DNA of 64,000 nt, from contig NZ_CADFGP010000016.1 of NCBI RefSeq assembly GCF_902833905.1, forward strand, positions 59,982-123,981, read 5' to 3'. The notes beneath the pieces are model-generated. The model ran no database searches. It was not told the origin of the DNA and worked only from the letters and a program-made list of their open reading frames with translations. This document shows, piece after piece, positions 50,409-59,176 of the stretch (its first letter is position 1; each line of letters starts with the position of its first letter). Made by a program: the position numbers and the translations under genes. The stretch comes from Paraburkholderia tuberum STM678. Its GTDB lineage: Bacteria; Pseudomonadota; Gammaproteobacteria; Burkholderiales; Burkholderiaceae.

Positions 50409-51795
50409 TCTCCCCCCGATCTCAAGCAATATTGTTTTGCCACGGTCTGTGAATGGATTTATTTGCTTCTTTGCAGTGGTCGCACGGACTAAAACGCGCA
50501 GACCTTCATTGAAGACATGCGAGGCCGGACAACCACTGTTTCCGCTAACGTCGATTTGAGCCAATCAAAACTTTGAAGTCGGAACGTCCGCTCTTGCCGC
50601 GCCGATCCTTTCACCGTCCTCTAGCGACGACACGGGAACATTCAATCCAGCGCAACACGGATAGTGCCGAGCGAAGAGACGTACTGAAAGAGACGAAATG
50701 GCAAGCTTGTAAGCGCCGGCCGAATATTAGCGCAGGAAGATTCTTTCGTACCATTACAGTTGACGAATATTTCTGTAAGAGTCGCGTCTTCACAACAGAC
50801 GGAAAATTTCCAGTTGTTACGATCCCAATCGATCGCCGCCCTCGCGTGAGCGGTAAAAAATTTCTTCTTGCCTGCGTCGCAAATATCTGCATCTTCAACT
50901 GTCCGGCTTTGCCAGTAGCCATTGGCAGGCTTTTCCACTGAAGATCAATGCAGTAGTTCGCAAAGTACAAAGTTTATTTTTCAAAATGGCACCTGAATTT
51001 CCGTAACAAGCCAGCACCGCAAACGTTTGGTCATGCTCAAATGAAGCGAAAATAGTTCAATTGGGACAATTGTTAAAATAGGTTGGCGGCCTCAAATCTG
51101 AAGCGCAACACCTGTTTCGATCCGATTCGTTCGTTCGCCATCCATACGATAGACGTCCGCCACGCTCGCCGCACTCTCGATGGTTGATCGCGTCTCTCGC
51201 ACTGTTTGCAGAGGACGTCGATCGTCTGCGCCAGCGCGATCGATTCGGCTTACCTCGAGGCCGGTTTCCACTCGTGGAGCGACGATCTACGTATCCGATC
51301 CCACGTGCGTTATCTTGATGATCATCCAGTGCCTATTGGCGCCGGAGTAATTGGGAGGTGCCCGTGCCGATGTTCGCGCTTGACCTCGACTGAGTTTCCC
51401 GCGTGGACTCCATCGGCGAGTTGGCCCCTGGAGGCGCAGGCACGAATACAATTAAACTACAGCGTTAGCCCCAGTTGTCGTTGGTTTCGTTCTGCGCGTG
51501 CGCGTCAAGACATGGCAAGACGAGGTCGCGATCAAATGCACTTCACGCAGAGAAGAGCTACAGGAATGCGATCGAGACACGCCGGCGTGGCGGCTTTCGT
51601 TGGGTGCCCACAGTTGCATGTGCGCACGAATCGACATGCACACTCAAAGCCGTCCCGCTTTCGGCACGCGCAGGACAGCGTCACCGCTTGTTTCAATGGC
51701 TTATGGCAGGTACCCTCGCCCGACGTCCAGTACACCGCAATAGCTTCTTCTTTCGGCACGAATTTCTTTCTCAACGATACATATAGGACCCGCAC
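50409..51795. other. 1.4-kb interval without a convincing gene
   Basis: Base composition is lower in G+C than in the flanks. It should contain the promoter of the capsule block (minus strand, from about 50410 upward). No JUMPstart/ops element (GGCGGTAG) was seen. CAATTG-GGA-CAATTG at 51058-51072 is a small palindrome near TTAAAAT. Frames on the plus strand (50573-50941, 51206-51799) lack ribosome sites and protein-like composition. One minus frame (50642-50938) is listed separately. Confidence 0.5.
50642..50938 (-). CDS. Possible small protein, unassigned
   Basis: A 98-codon frame from GTG 50938 has protein-like composition (EKPANGYWQSRTVEDADICD, then ARAAIDWDRNNWKFSVCCED and NCNGTKESSCANI), with five cysteines and an Asn/Trp-rich middle as in secreted proteins. 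There is no signal peptide and no clear ribosome site, so it may be the body of a decayed exported protein. No family is recognised. Confidence 0.25.
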   Translation of the reverse strand: MEKPANGYWQSRTVEDADICDAGKKKFFTAHARAAIDWDRNNWKFSVCCEDATLTEIFVNCNGTKESSCANIRPALTSLPFRLFQYVSSLGTIRVALD

Positions 51796-52146
51796 CTAAA
51801 ACAGCGAAACAGGTCCTCTGTAACCATGCATGGCCATGGCGATCAGCATCGCGGACAGCGCCGGCAGCAACAGATCTAGTACTTTGTAGGCGTCCCAGTG
51901 CCATGGGAGCCAGCCAATCGCCCAGGTGTAAGCGTGCGACTCGAAAGCAAGCAATTCTTCCTTATCCAAGGTTTCGAGTTCACACTCGAGTTTTTTGCGC
52001 GACCAATACCAGACGATTACGGCAAGGGCTCCAATTCGGAAGTCGAACAGTAGCCCAACCGGTATCTGCACCAGCAACCCTTCCAGACAGTGAGACAGGG
52101 ACATGCGCCACCTTGCCGCCGCGAACCAGTCAAGTAGAGACGTCAT
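51796..52146 (-). CDS. Small membrane protein of unknown function
   Basis: The 116-residue protein has a perfect AGGAGG site before the ATG at 52146, which makes it a convincing gene. Hydrophobic segments lie near residues 20-45 (LEGLLVQIPVGLLFDFRIGA, LAVIVWYWSRKK) and 88-107 (KVLDLLLPALSAMLIAMAMH), separated by a charged helix (LECELETLDKEELLAFES) and a WAIGWLPWHWD stretch. The layout resembles small membrane proteins carried by Burkholderia phages, but I cannot name a family. A minus frame of 87 codons starts directly after its stop (51795-51532) and is Cys-rich; support for it is weak. Confidence 0.6.
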   Translation of the reverse strand: MTSLLDWFAAARWRMSLSHCLEGLLVQIPVGLLFDFRIGALAVIVWYWSRKKLECELETLDKEELLAFESHAYTWAIGWLPWHWDAYKVLDLLLPALSAMLIAMAMHGYRGPVSLF

Positions 52147-52615
52147 TGGAATATCCTCCTTGTTCCAACCTGCCAATGTTTCAAATTGAATTGGCTTCAT
52201 CTTAACTGCACGTTGAGTTTCCGGGTTATGCGGTATTCCGATGCTATCGCGTGCCAAGTGCCGTCATGCCCCCGCGCCGATAGCCCGTGGACGTATGTGA
52301 TTTGACCAGGCTGTGCCGACACCCGAATCATGCCGCGCCAAGGTCGCGGATCAGATCGATCATGTCTTTTCTGACCGTCGAGTCGGCACGCGGTCGCAAC
52401 GGGTACCCCGGCCTCCGGAGATACCACGAGTTGGAAGCGAAAGGTGGACATCGCCTTCCATACGGTTTTTGCTCATCGTCTCGCGATTCACGCTCCACGT
52501 CGGGTCTCGTCACCCGGTCACCCTCCTGCGGTTGCGCTTCACTTCGTCCGCCGTGACCAGCTTATGGCGAGACTTGCACCAGCAGGAATGCGCCGATTCC
52601 AGGCGTACATGACAA
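52147..52615. other. 470-nt interval with no supported gene
   Basis: One minus-strand frame (52197-52451, 84 codons, ATG with AAGG upstream) exists but has no recognisable features. Otherwise only the promoter of the small membrane-protein gene is expected here. Confidence 0.4.
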
Positions 52616-52617
52616 AA

Positions 52618-52652
52618 GCCCCGCAAGAACTTTCATTCTTACGGGGCTTCTC
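52618..52652 (-). terminator. Bidirectional rho-independent terminator of the cyo operon
   Basis: GCCCCGCAAGAA (52618-52629) pairs with TTCTTACGGGGC (52636-52647), with one C-A mismatch and a 6-nt loop. It has TTCTCTTTT on the plus side and TTTTG on the minus side. It lies 25 nt beyond the cyoD stop. Confidence 0.85.
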
Positions 52653-52676
52653 TTTTGACGCTAAAGCGTTATCCGC

Positions 52677-53018
52677 TTAGCGCGACATCATATTCATGCT
52701 GACGTTATGCAACACCCACAACGTCCCGCCAACCACGATAACAGCGGTCAGCACGGTGAACGCAAACGCCGTCACGTTCCAGCGCTGCGACGACGACGTG
52801 TTCATGTGCAGGAAGAACACCAGATGCACGAGGATCTGCACGAACGCGAGACCCGCGATTGCGAGTAACGCACTCTGGCCCGTCAACGTGCCGGTCATCA
52901 CGATCGCGAAGGCCGCGACGGTCAGAATGACGGAAAGCACGAAGCCCGCCGTATAGCTGCCGAAGCTGCCGTGACCGCCTTCCGAGTGTGCGCCATGGGC
53001 GCTATGACTATGGTCCAT
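52677..53018 (-). CDS. cyoD: Cytochrome bo3 quinol oxidase subunit IV
   Basis: The 113-residue membrane protein has three helices (about 22-42, 50-70 and 82-105). GSFGSYTAGFVLSVILTVAA and LAFVQILVHLVFFLHMNTSS are family patterns. It helps assemble the CuB site of the oxidase. It is the last gene of cyoABCD, adjacent to the cyoC stop without a gap. Confidence 0.95.
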   Translation of the reverse strand: MDHSHSAHGAHSEGGHGSFGSYTAGFVLSVILTVAAFAIVMTGTLTGQSALLAIAGLAFVQILVHLVFFLHMNTSSSQRWNVTAFAFTVLTAVIVVGGTLWVLHNVSMNMMSR

Positions 53019-53624
53019 TTAGATCACGCTCGCAAGATAGACAAAGGTGAAAACGCCGATCCACACGACGTCGAGGAAGTGCCAGAAAAGGCTCAGGCAC
53101 GTCAGACGGATCATGTCGCGTTCGGTCAGGTCGCGATGACGCATCACCTGCAGCGCCAGCACGACCATCCAGATCAGGCCGAACGTCACGTGCAGGCCGT
53201 GCGTGCCGACCAGCGTGAAGAACGACGACAGGAACGCGCTGCGGCTCGGACCCGCGCCTTCGGCGATCAGGTGCGAGAACTCGCGCATTTCCAGCACGAG
53301 GAACGCGAGGCCCAGCAGGAACGTCACGCCGAGCCAGCCGAGCAGCACGCCCTTGCGGTTCTTGTGCGCGCCGAGCATCGCGAAGCCGTACGTGATACTC
53401 GAGAGCAGCAGCATCGTCGTTTCAAGTGCGACGCCCGGAATCTCGAACAGGTCCTTGCCGCTCGGACCGCCCGCGAACTGGTGGCTCATCACCGCGAACA
53501 CCGCGAACAGCGCCGCGAAGATGATGCAGTCGGTCATCAGGTACAGCCAGAAACCGAACACCGAGTGCGACGGCACATGGTCCGGCGCGAGTTGCGGCTC
53601 AACCGCAATTGTCTTCTGTAACAT
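53019..53624 (-). CDS. cyoC: Cytochrome bo3 quinol oxidase subunit III
   Basis: The 201-residue membrane protein has five helices and the motifs VFGFWLYLMTDCIIFAALFA, FFTLVGTHGLHVTFGLIWM and LFWHFLDVVWIGVFTFVYL of subunit III. It stabilises subunit I in the inner membrane. Its ATG overlaps the cyoB stop (TGATG). Confidence 0.96.
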   Translation of the reverse strand: MLQKTIAVEPQLAPDHVPSHSVFGFWLYLMTDCIIFAALFAVFAVMSHQFAGGPSGKDLFEIPGVALETTMLLLSSITYGFAMLGAHKNRKGVLLGWLGVTFLLGLAFLVLEMREFSHLIAEGAGPSRSAFLSSFFTLVGTHGLHVTFGLIWMVVLALQVMRHRDLTERDMIRLTCLSLFWHFLDVVWIGVFTFVYLASVI

Positions 53625-55645
53625 CAGTCCACCTCCAGCGCGACCTGCTTGCCGGCGCTTGCGCCGACACCGGCCACGGCACCAGCACCGCCGTTGCGAT
53701 TCTCTTCAATCAGCGCAACAGTGTCGGCAGGAATGTAATAGCCGTCGTTGTCCATGAAGCTGTAGATGATCACGGTGGCGATCGCGCCGACCGCGCCAAC
53801 GATCGCAAGCCACCAGATGTGCCACACACCGGCAAAACCGAGCACCAGCGAGAACAGACCCACCAACAGACCCGCGGACGTATTCGACGGCATGTGAATG
53901 TCGCGATACGCCGGCACTTTCACACCGCCCTTGCGCGACTTCATTTCGGTGAACGCGTCGAGCGAGCGGACGTCCGGGATGTGCGCGAAGTTATAAGCCG
54001 GCGGCGGCGAACTCGTCGCCCATTCCAGCGTATGACCGTCCCACGGATCGCCCGTGAGGTCGCGGTTTTCCTTCAGGTTGCGATCGCGGATGCTGACGAC
54101 CAGTTGCAGCAGTTGGCAAGCGATACCGATCGCGATCAGCACCGCGCCGAACGCAGCGGCGATCAGCCACGGATGCCAGGTCGGGTTGTCGTAGTGGTTC
54201 AGACGACGCGTCATGCCCATGAAGCCGAGCACGTACAGCGGCGTGAACGCAACCCAGAAGCCGATCTGCCAGAACCAGAACGCGGCCTTGCCGAGCTTCT
54301 CGTTCAGCTTGAAGCCGAACGCCTTCGGGAACCAGTAGTTGAAGCCGGCCAGATAGCCGAACAGCACGCCACCGATAATTACGTTATGGAAGTGAGCGAT
54401 CAGGAACAGGCTGTTGTGCAGCATGAAGTCCGCGCCCGGAATCGCCAGCATCACACCGGTCATACCGCCGATCGTGAAAGTGATGATGAAGCCGATCGTC
54501 CACAGAACCGGCGTCGTGAATTTCAGACGGCCCTTGTAGATCGTAAACAGCCAGTTGAACACTTTGACGCCGGTCGGAATCGAAATCACCATCGTCGCGA
54601 TGCCGAAGAACGCGTTCACGTCCGCGCCCGAACCCATCGTGAAGAAGTGGTGCAGCCACACGAGGAACGACAGCACCATGATCGCGCAGGTCGCCCATAC
54701 CATCGTCTTGTAGCCGAACAGCGGCTTTTTAGCGAAGGTCGCGACCACTTCCGAGAAGATACCGAACGCCGGCAGGATCAGGATGTACACCTCGGGGTGA
54801 CCCCATGCCCAGATCAGGTTCAGGTACAGCATCGCGTTGCCGCCGGCATCGTTCGTGAAGAAGTGCATGCCGAGGTAGCGGTCCAGACCGAGCAGCGCGA
54901 GCGTGACGGTCAGGATCGGAAACGACGCCATGATCAGCACGTTCGCGCACAACGAGGTCCACGTGAACACCGGCACCTTCATCCACGACATGCCCGGAGC
55001 GCGCATCTTCACGATCGTCACGAAGAAGTTCACACCGGTCAGCAACGTGCCGATACCAGAGATCTGCAGGCTCCACAGGTAATAGTCGACGCCTACGCCA
55101 GGGCTGAACTGCAATTCCGACAACGGCGGATAAGCGAGCCAGCCCGTCTGTGCGAATTCACCGATCACCAGCGAGATGTTGATCAGGATCGCGCTGACTG
55201 CCGTCATCCAGAAGCTCAGCGAGTTGATGAACGGGAACGCGACGTCGCGCGCGCCGATCTGCAGCGGCACGACGATGTTCATCAAACCGATCATGAACGC
55301 CATCGCCATGAAGAAGATCATGATGACGCCGTGCGCGGTGAAGACCTGGTCGTAGTGATGCGGTGGCAAAAAGCCCGGGCTCAGGTACGACAGCGCCAGC
55401 TGCATACGCATCATGATCGCGTCGGCGAAGCCGCGCAGCAGCATGATGAACGCAACGACGATGTACATGACACCGATCTTCTTATGGTCGACGGACGTCA
55501 GCCATTCGCTCCACAAGTAGCGCCATTTGCCGAAATACGTGATTCCGCCTAGCACCGCCAGCGCCGCGAGCACCATACCGGCGCCCGCCGTAACGATGAT
55601 GGGCTCGTGATACGGAATCGCATCGAGAGTTAGTTTTCCGAACAT
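53624..55645 (-). CDS. cyoB: Cytochrome bo3 quinol oxidase subunit I
   Basis: The 673-residue subunit carries the low-spin haem, haem o3 and CuB and reduces O2 with electrons from ubiquinol while pumping protons. Metal and haem ligands are visible in FTAHGVIMIFFMAM, WAWGHPEVYILILPAFG (His and cross-linked Tyr), LVWLHHFFTMG (two CuB His) and IAHFHNVIIGG (haem His pair). It has about 15 membrane helices. The quinol-site region near the N-terminus and the C-terminal extra helices are those of CyoB rather than of cytochrome c oxidases. Confidence 0.97.
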   Translation of the reverse strand: MFGKLTLDAIPYHEPIIVTAGAGMVLAALAVLGGITYFGKWRYLWSEWLTSVDHKKIGVMYIVVAFIMLLRGFADAIMMRMQLALSYLSPGFLPPHHYDQVFTAHGVIMIFFMAMAFMIGLMNIVVPLQIGARDVAFPFINSLSFWMTAVSAILINISLVIGEFAQTGWLAYPPLSELQFSPGVGVDYYLWSLQISGIGTLLTGVNFFVTIVKMRAPGMSWMKVPVFTWTSLCANVLIMASFPILTVTLALLGLDRYLGMHFFTNDAGGNAMLYLNLIWAWGHPEVYILILPAFGIFSEVVATFAKKPLFGYKTMVWATCAIMVLSFLVWLHHFFTMGSGADVNAFFGIATMVISIPTGVKVFNWLFTIYKGRLKFTTPVLWTIGFIITFTIGGMTGVMLAIPGADFMLHNSLFLIAHFHNVIIGGVLFGYLAGFNYWFPKAFGFKLNEKLGKAAFWFWQIGFWVAFTPLYVLGFMGMTRRLNHYDNPTWHPWLIAAAFGAVLIAIGIACQLLQLVVSIRDRNLKENRDLTGDPWDGHTLEWATSSPPPAYNFAHIPDVRSLDAFTEMKSRKGGVKVPAYRDIHMPSNTSAGLLVGLFSLVLGFAGVWHIWWLAIVGAVGAIATVIIYSFMDNDGYYIPADTVALIEENRNGGAGAVAGVGASAGKQVALEVD

Positions 55646-55648
55646 GAG

Positions 55649-56542
55649 TTACCCCTTAGGCGCGCAGTTGGCGTCTTTCATGTTGTCGATGACGTTGCCG
55701 TTGTTGTAGCGGGCAATGATGTTGTTGAAGAGCTTCGGATCGACCGTCGAGAAGTACCGCACCGGGTCCTTTTCGCTCGGCTCGGACACCGCGTGGTAGC
55801 GGTCCATGTCGAGGCGGTCCGACGAAGCGCGGACCTTCGCAACCCAGGCATTGAAGTCTTCAGGCGACGTCGCGAGCGTGCGGAACTTCATGTCCGAGAA
55901 GCCCTTGCCGCTGAAGTTTGCCGAGGTGCCCGCGTAGTCGCCGGCGTGATCGGCGATCAGGTGCAGGCGCGTCTGCATGCCCGCCATCGCATAGATCTGG
56001 CCGCCCAGCTGCGGGATGAAGAACGAGTTCATCACCGTGTCCGACGTGATCCGGAAGTTCACCGGCGTGCCGACCGGGATCGCGAGCTGGTTCACCGACG
56101 CGATGCCGAGGTCCGGATAAATGAATAGCCACTTCCAGTCGAGCGCGACGACTTCGACGTTGATCGGTTTGACCTGCGACTCGAGCGGACGATACGGATC
56201 GAGCTCATGCGTGCTCTTCCACGTCAACACGGCGAGAAACAAAACGATCAGCGCCGGAATGGTCCAGACGGCGATTTCGATCGCGGTGGAATGCGTCCAA
56301 CCCGGACGGTATTCGGCGTTGCTGTTCGATGCGCGGTAACGCCACGCGAAAAACAGTGTCATCAGAATGACCGGCACCACGACGATCAGCATGGCCCACA
56401 CCGAAGTCGCGATCAGATCACGCTCCGCGAGTCCCACACGCCCCTTCGGATTCAGAATATCGAGGTTGCTGCAACCCGAAAGCAGCAACATGAGGCTGGC
56501 GGAAATGAAACTTGCCGGCCTTCTCAGCGTCCGTCCTTTCAT
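55649..56542 (-). CDS. cyoA: Cytochrome bo3 quinol oxidase subunit II
   Basis: The 297-residue subunit is a lipoprotein (SASLMLLLSGCSNLDILNPKG), with two membrane helices (about 47-70 and 90-110) and a cupredoxin domain (about 125-235; WKWLFIYPDLGIASVNQLAI, FFIPQLGGQIYAMAGMQTRL). The CuA ligand cysteines are absent, as expected for a quinol oxidase. ATG 56542 has GAGG at 8-nt spacing; a GTG two codons upstream is less likely. It is the first gene of cyoABCD. Confidence 0.96.
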   Translation of the reverse strand: MKGRTLRRPASFISASLMLLLSGCSNLDILNPKGRVGLAERDLIATSVWAMLIVVVPVILMTLFFAWRYRASNSNAEYRPGWTHSTAIEIAVWTIPALIVLFLAVLTWKSTHELDPYRPLESQVKPINVEVVALDWKWLFIYPDLGIASVNQLAIPVGTPVNFRITSDTVMNSFFIPQLGGQIYAMAGMQTRLHLIADHAGDYAGTSANFSGKGFSDMKFRTLATSPEDFNAWVAKVRASSDRLDMDRYHAVSEPSEKDPVRYFSTVDPKLFNNIIARYNNGNVIDNMKDANCAPKG

Positions 56543-56609
56543 ATCCACTGCCTCGTTTTTTTGACTTCAACGAACGTCATTCGACGGCTCTCCATTAATA
56601 AGCGCTCGC

Positions 56610-56638
56610 ATAATAGGGGGGCATCGGATGCTAATAAA
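56610..56638 (-). promoter_or_regulatory. Possible cyo operon promoter
   Basis: On the minus strand TTTATT (56638-56633) and TATTAT (56615-56610) lie 17 nt apart, and the spacer holds the palindrome GCATCCGATGC. The predicted start is about 60 nt before cyoA. The -35 is weak. The rest of 56543-56933 shows no gene. Confidence 0.35.
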
Positions 56639-56933
56639 CACTCGATTTAGCAACGAACTATTGCGTCGCGACGCAGTGCGACACGTTGCCGCATTTCCCC
56701 GCGCACCCTATTCACCAGCGTCGTTTGCGACGCTTCGAAACGAAGCATCGAAAAGCTGACGCATCGCAAAAGTCCCCTGAAACAAGCGCTAAAAATCGCT
56801 GGACGCGCAGCGGTTTTCGACGTACTGCAACACGCATGCATTCACAAAGGGATTGATAACGACGCGCAAAAGCGCAAGAGCGTCGCCGCATCCTGACGCG
56901 CGGATGCGACAACGACTCTTGCGCTCTGTTCTT

Positions 56934-58490
56934 TTAACCCGGAGTCTGCGTAGCGACGGGAACCGGTCCGGGCGCCGCTGCCTGCAGATGCTCGCCGCCC
57001 TCCGTCGGCACGGAGTCCGAAGGCAGCGCCGAGCGTTCCGATTGTGCGAGCAGCGTGGCGACCGACGGATCGATCGCATCGGTGAACGGCTTCGGGTCGA
57101 GACCGATCGCAAGCACCAGCAGCGCCAACGCACCGAGCAGCGCGAACTCGCGCTTGCCGAGGTCCTTCAGCTTCGCGACGCGCGCGTTGGCAATCGCACC
57201 GAAGATCACGCGCTTGTACATCCACAGCGTGTAGGCCGCGCTCAGAATCAGGGTGGTCGCGGCGATCGCACCGATCCAGAAGTTGAAGCGGATCGCGCCC
57301 ATCAGCACCATGAATTCGCCAACGAAACCCGACGTGCCCGGCAGACCGATGTTGGCCATGGAGAACAGCATCACGAAAGCCGCAAAGCGCGGCATCGTGT
57401 TGGCGACGCCGCCGTATTCGGCGATCGACGCGGATTTCGTGCGGTCGTAGAGCATGCCGGTGCACAACAGCATCGCGCCGGACACCACGCCGTACGAGAT
57501 CATCTGCACGATTGCGCCGGACTGGCCGAAGCGGTTGAAAACGAACAGACCGAGCGTGACGAGGCCCATATGCGCGACCGTCGAATACGCGAGCAGGCGG
57601 CGCATGTCGGTCTGCACGAGTGCGAGCAGGCTCGAATAGATCACCGCGACGAGCGACAGCGTGATCATCATCGGCGCGAAGAAATGGCTCGCTTGCGGCG
57701 CGATCGGCAGCGCGAAACGCAGCAGACCGTAACCGCCGATCTTCAGCATGCCGATCATCACCGCGGCGCCCGTCGGGCCGTCGAGGTGCACGTCGGGCAG
57801 CCACGTGTGCAGCGGCCACATCGGCACCTTCACGCCGAACGCGGCAAGAAAGCCGAGGAAGATCAGCGCCTGCGGCACCATGTCGAGGTGCGCTTCGCGC
57901 CACACGGCGAGGTCGAAGCTGTGCGTCAGGCTATACAGATAGAGCAGCGACATCAGCATCATCAGCGAGCCGAGGAACGACACGAAGAAGAACTTCACCG
58001 CCGCGTACGTGCGGTTCTTGTGACCGTAGGTGCCGATCAGCAGATACAGCGGGATCAGCGTCGCCTCGAACGCAATGAAGAACATCATGCCGTCGAGGGA
58101 CGTGAACACACCCTGCATGAAGCCCGACAGCATCAGGAACGCGCCGAAGTACTGCGCGGTGCGCTGCGTGATCGACTCCCACGATGCGATCACGATGATG
58201 ATCGTCGTCAGCGCGGTCAGCGCGACGAGCCACAGCGAAATCCCGTCGATTCCCACATGCCATGCGATATCGAACGTCGGCGACCAGCGGACGTTCTCGA
58301 CGAACTGCATCGAGGTCACGTCGTTACGGAAACTCGTCACGAGCGGGATCACCGGCAAGAAACCCGCCACCGCGCCGATCAGCGCGAGCCAGCGTGTGCG
58401 ATTACGCGCCGTGTCCGACCCGGCGCGCAGAACCACGAACCCGGCGACGATGGGGATCCAGATGAGAAGACTTAGGAGAGGCAATGGCAT
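56934..58490 (-). CDS. nuoM: Stand-alone NuoM-like proton-translocating NADH dehydrogenase subunit
   Basis: The 518-residue membrane protein is an antiporter-like complex I subunit with about 14 helices. The key charged residues are kept: Glu in FIAFEATLIPLYLLIG, Lys in FGVKVPMWPLHTWLPDVH and Lys in MIGMLKIGGYGLLRF. It is encoded alone, with no nuoL or nuoN beside it and the cyo operon about 390 nt downstream on the same strand. The C-terminal 40 residues are Pro/Ala/Ser-rich and polar, unlike usual NuoM. It may be a paralogue, or the operon copy may lie elsewhere and this one serve another complex. ATG 58490 has AGAG upstream. Confidence 0.85.
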   Translation of the reverse strand: MPLPLLSLLIWIPIVAGFVVLRAGSDTARNRTRWLALIGAVAGFLPVIPLVTSFRNDVTSMQFVENVRWSPTFDIAWHVGIDGISLWLVALTALTTIIIVIASWESITQRTAQYFGAFLMLSGFMQGVFTSLDGMMFFIAFEATLIPLYLLIGTYGHKNRTYAAVKFFFVSFLGSLMMLMSLLYLYSLTHSFDLAVWREAHLDMVPQALIFLGFLAAFGVKVPMWPLHTWLPDVHLDGPTGAAVMIGMLKIGGYGLLRFALPIAPQASHFFAPMMITLSLVAVIYSSLLALVQTDMRRLLAYSTVAHMGLVTLGLFVFNRFGQSGAIVQMISYGVVSGAMLLCTGMLYDRTKSASIAEYGGVANTMPRFAAFVMLFSMANIGLPGTSGFVGEFMVLMGAIRFNFWIGAIAATTLILSAAYTLWMYKRVIFGAIANARVAKLKDLGKREFALLGALALLVLAIGLDPKPFTDAIDPSVATLLAQSERSALPSDSVPTEGGEHLQAAAPGPVPVATQTPG

Positions 58491-59176
58491 GTGCTCTGTC
58501 AAAACTTGAAGTACAAAACGCCGCGTCAACGCCCCCTGAAACAAGCAGACATTGAAATGGAAATGTAAGTTGTAGTTCGCTGAAATTGACGCGTGGCGGG
58601 GATTCCCGCTACACGTTTACCCGCAGCCGACTGACCAAGGGTGGGAGATTACCAAGATAAGAATAATTTTGCATCGCAACAGCCGCGAAATCCGCGCCAC
58701 AATACATTGTTGCAACGTGGGCGCTTGCAAAATGGATCGAAATGTGCGCTTGCACATTGTTACAAAGGCGTCGTTAGGCCTTGGCAGTTTGGCAGCAAAA
58801 GCTGGCAATTAGCCGGAGGTTGGCCGCTGTTAGGCATTCGCTGTTTATGGGGCTGGTTCGACTGGAACGGATCGTGCTGTCGAGTGCTTTTTGACGGCCG
58901 CGGACGAGCGGCAACCAAACAAAAATTTGCCTCGTCGGCGATAAAAAAATTTTTGTGCGAGCGGTCTAAGCCGACCGGCGAGGAGGTCGCTAGCGGTGCC
59001 GCGCGCCTCGATCAAGGTGCGCTGAAAATGTTCCACTCCAGGCGCACGAATCTTCCGTTTTCCTTACGCAGACCAGCGCCGCGCAATGGTAACTGCTGCA
59101 GAAACTCGCGCGGCGAGGCACACTCAATTCGCGCAACGGGCTCCCCTCGCCCGACTCCTTTTCCGGACCTCCTCGC
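58491..59176. other. 690-nt divergent intergenic region with direct repeats
   Basis: The promoters of the NuoM-like gene (minus) and the ABC operon (plus) must lie here. GCGCTTGCA occurs at 58721-58729 and again at 58746-58754, 25 nt apart, and ACATTGTTGCAA and ACATTGTTACAA flank them (about 58713 and 58753). Poly-A stretches occur near 58940. The only long plus frame (58641-59225) has no ribosome site and no protein-like composition. Confidence 0.5.

Noticed and set aside
51058..51072. CAATTG-GGA-CAATTG palindrome as an operator
   Set aside because: Short, single, and more than 600 nt from any supported start codon.
51206..51799. 197-codon plus-strand frame
   Set aside because: No ribosome site, Arg/Ser/His-rich composition and overlaps the end of the better-supported membrane-protein gene.
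52197..52451. 84-codon minus-strand frame with an ATG and a weak AAGG site
   Set aside because: No family, no hydrophobic or domain pattern; support is too weak for a feature.
53609..55552. 647-codon plus-strand frame antisense to cyoB
   Set aside because: Composition is dominated by Arg, His and Gln, without structure; cyoB is certain on the other strand.
56853..58475. 540-codon plus frame antisense to the NuoM-like gene
   Set aside because: Highly charged shadow frame; the NuoM-like motifs on the minus strand are unmistakable.
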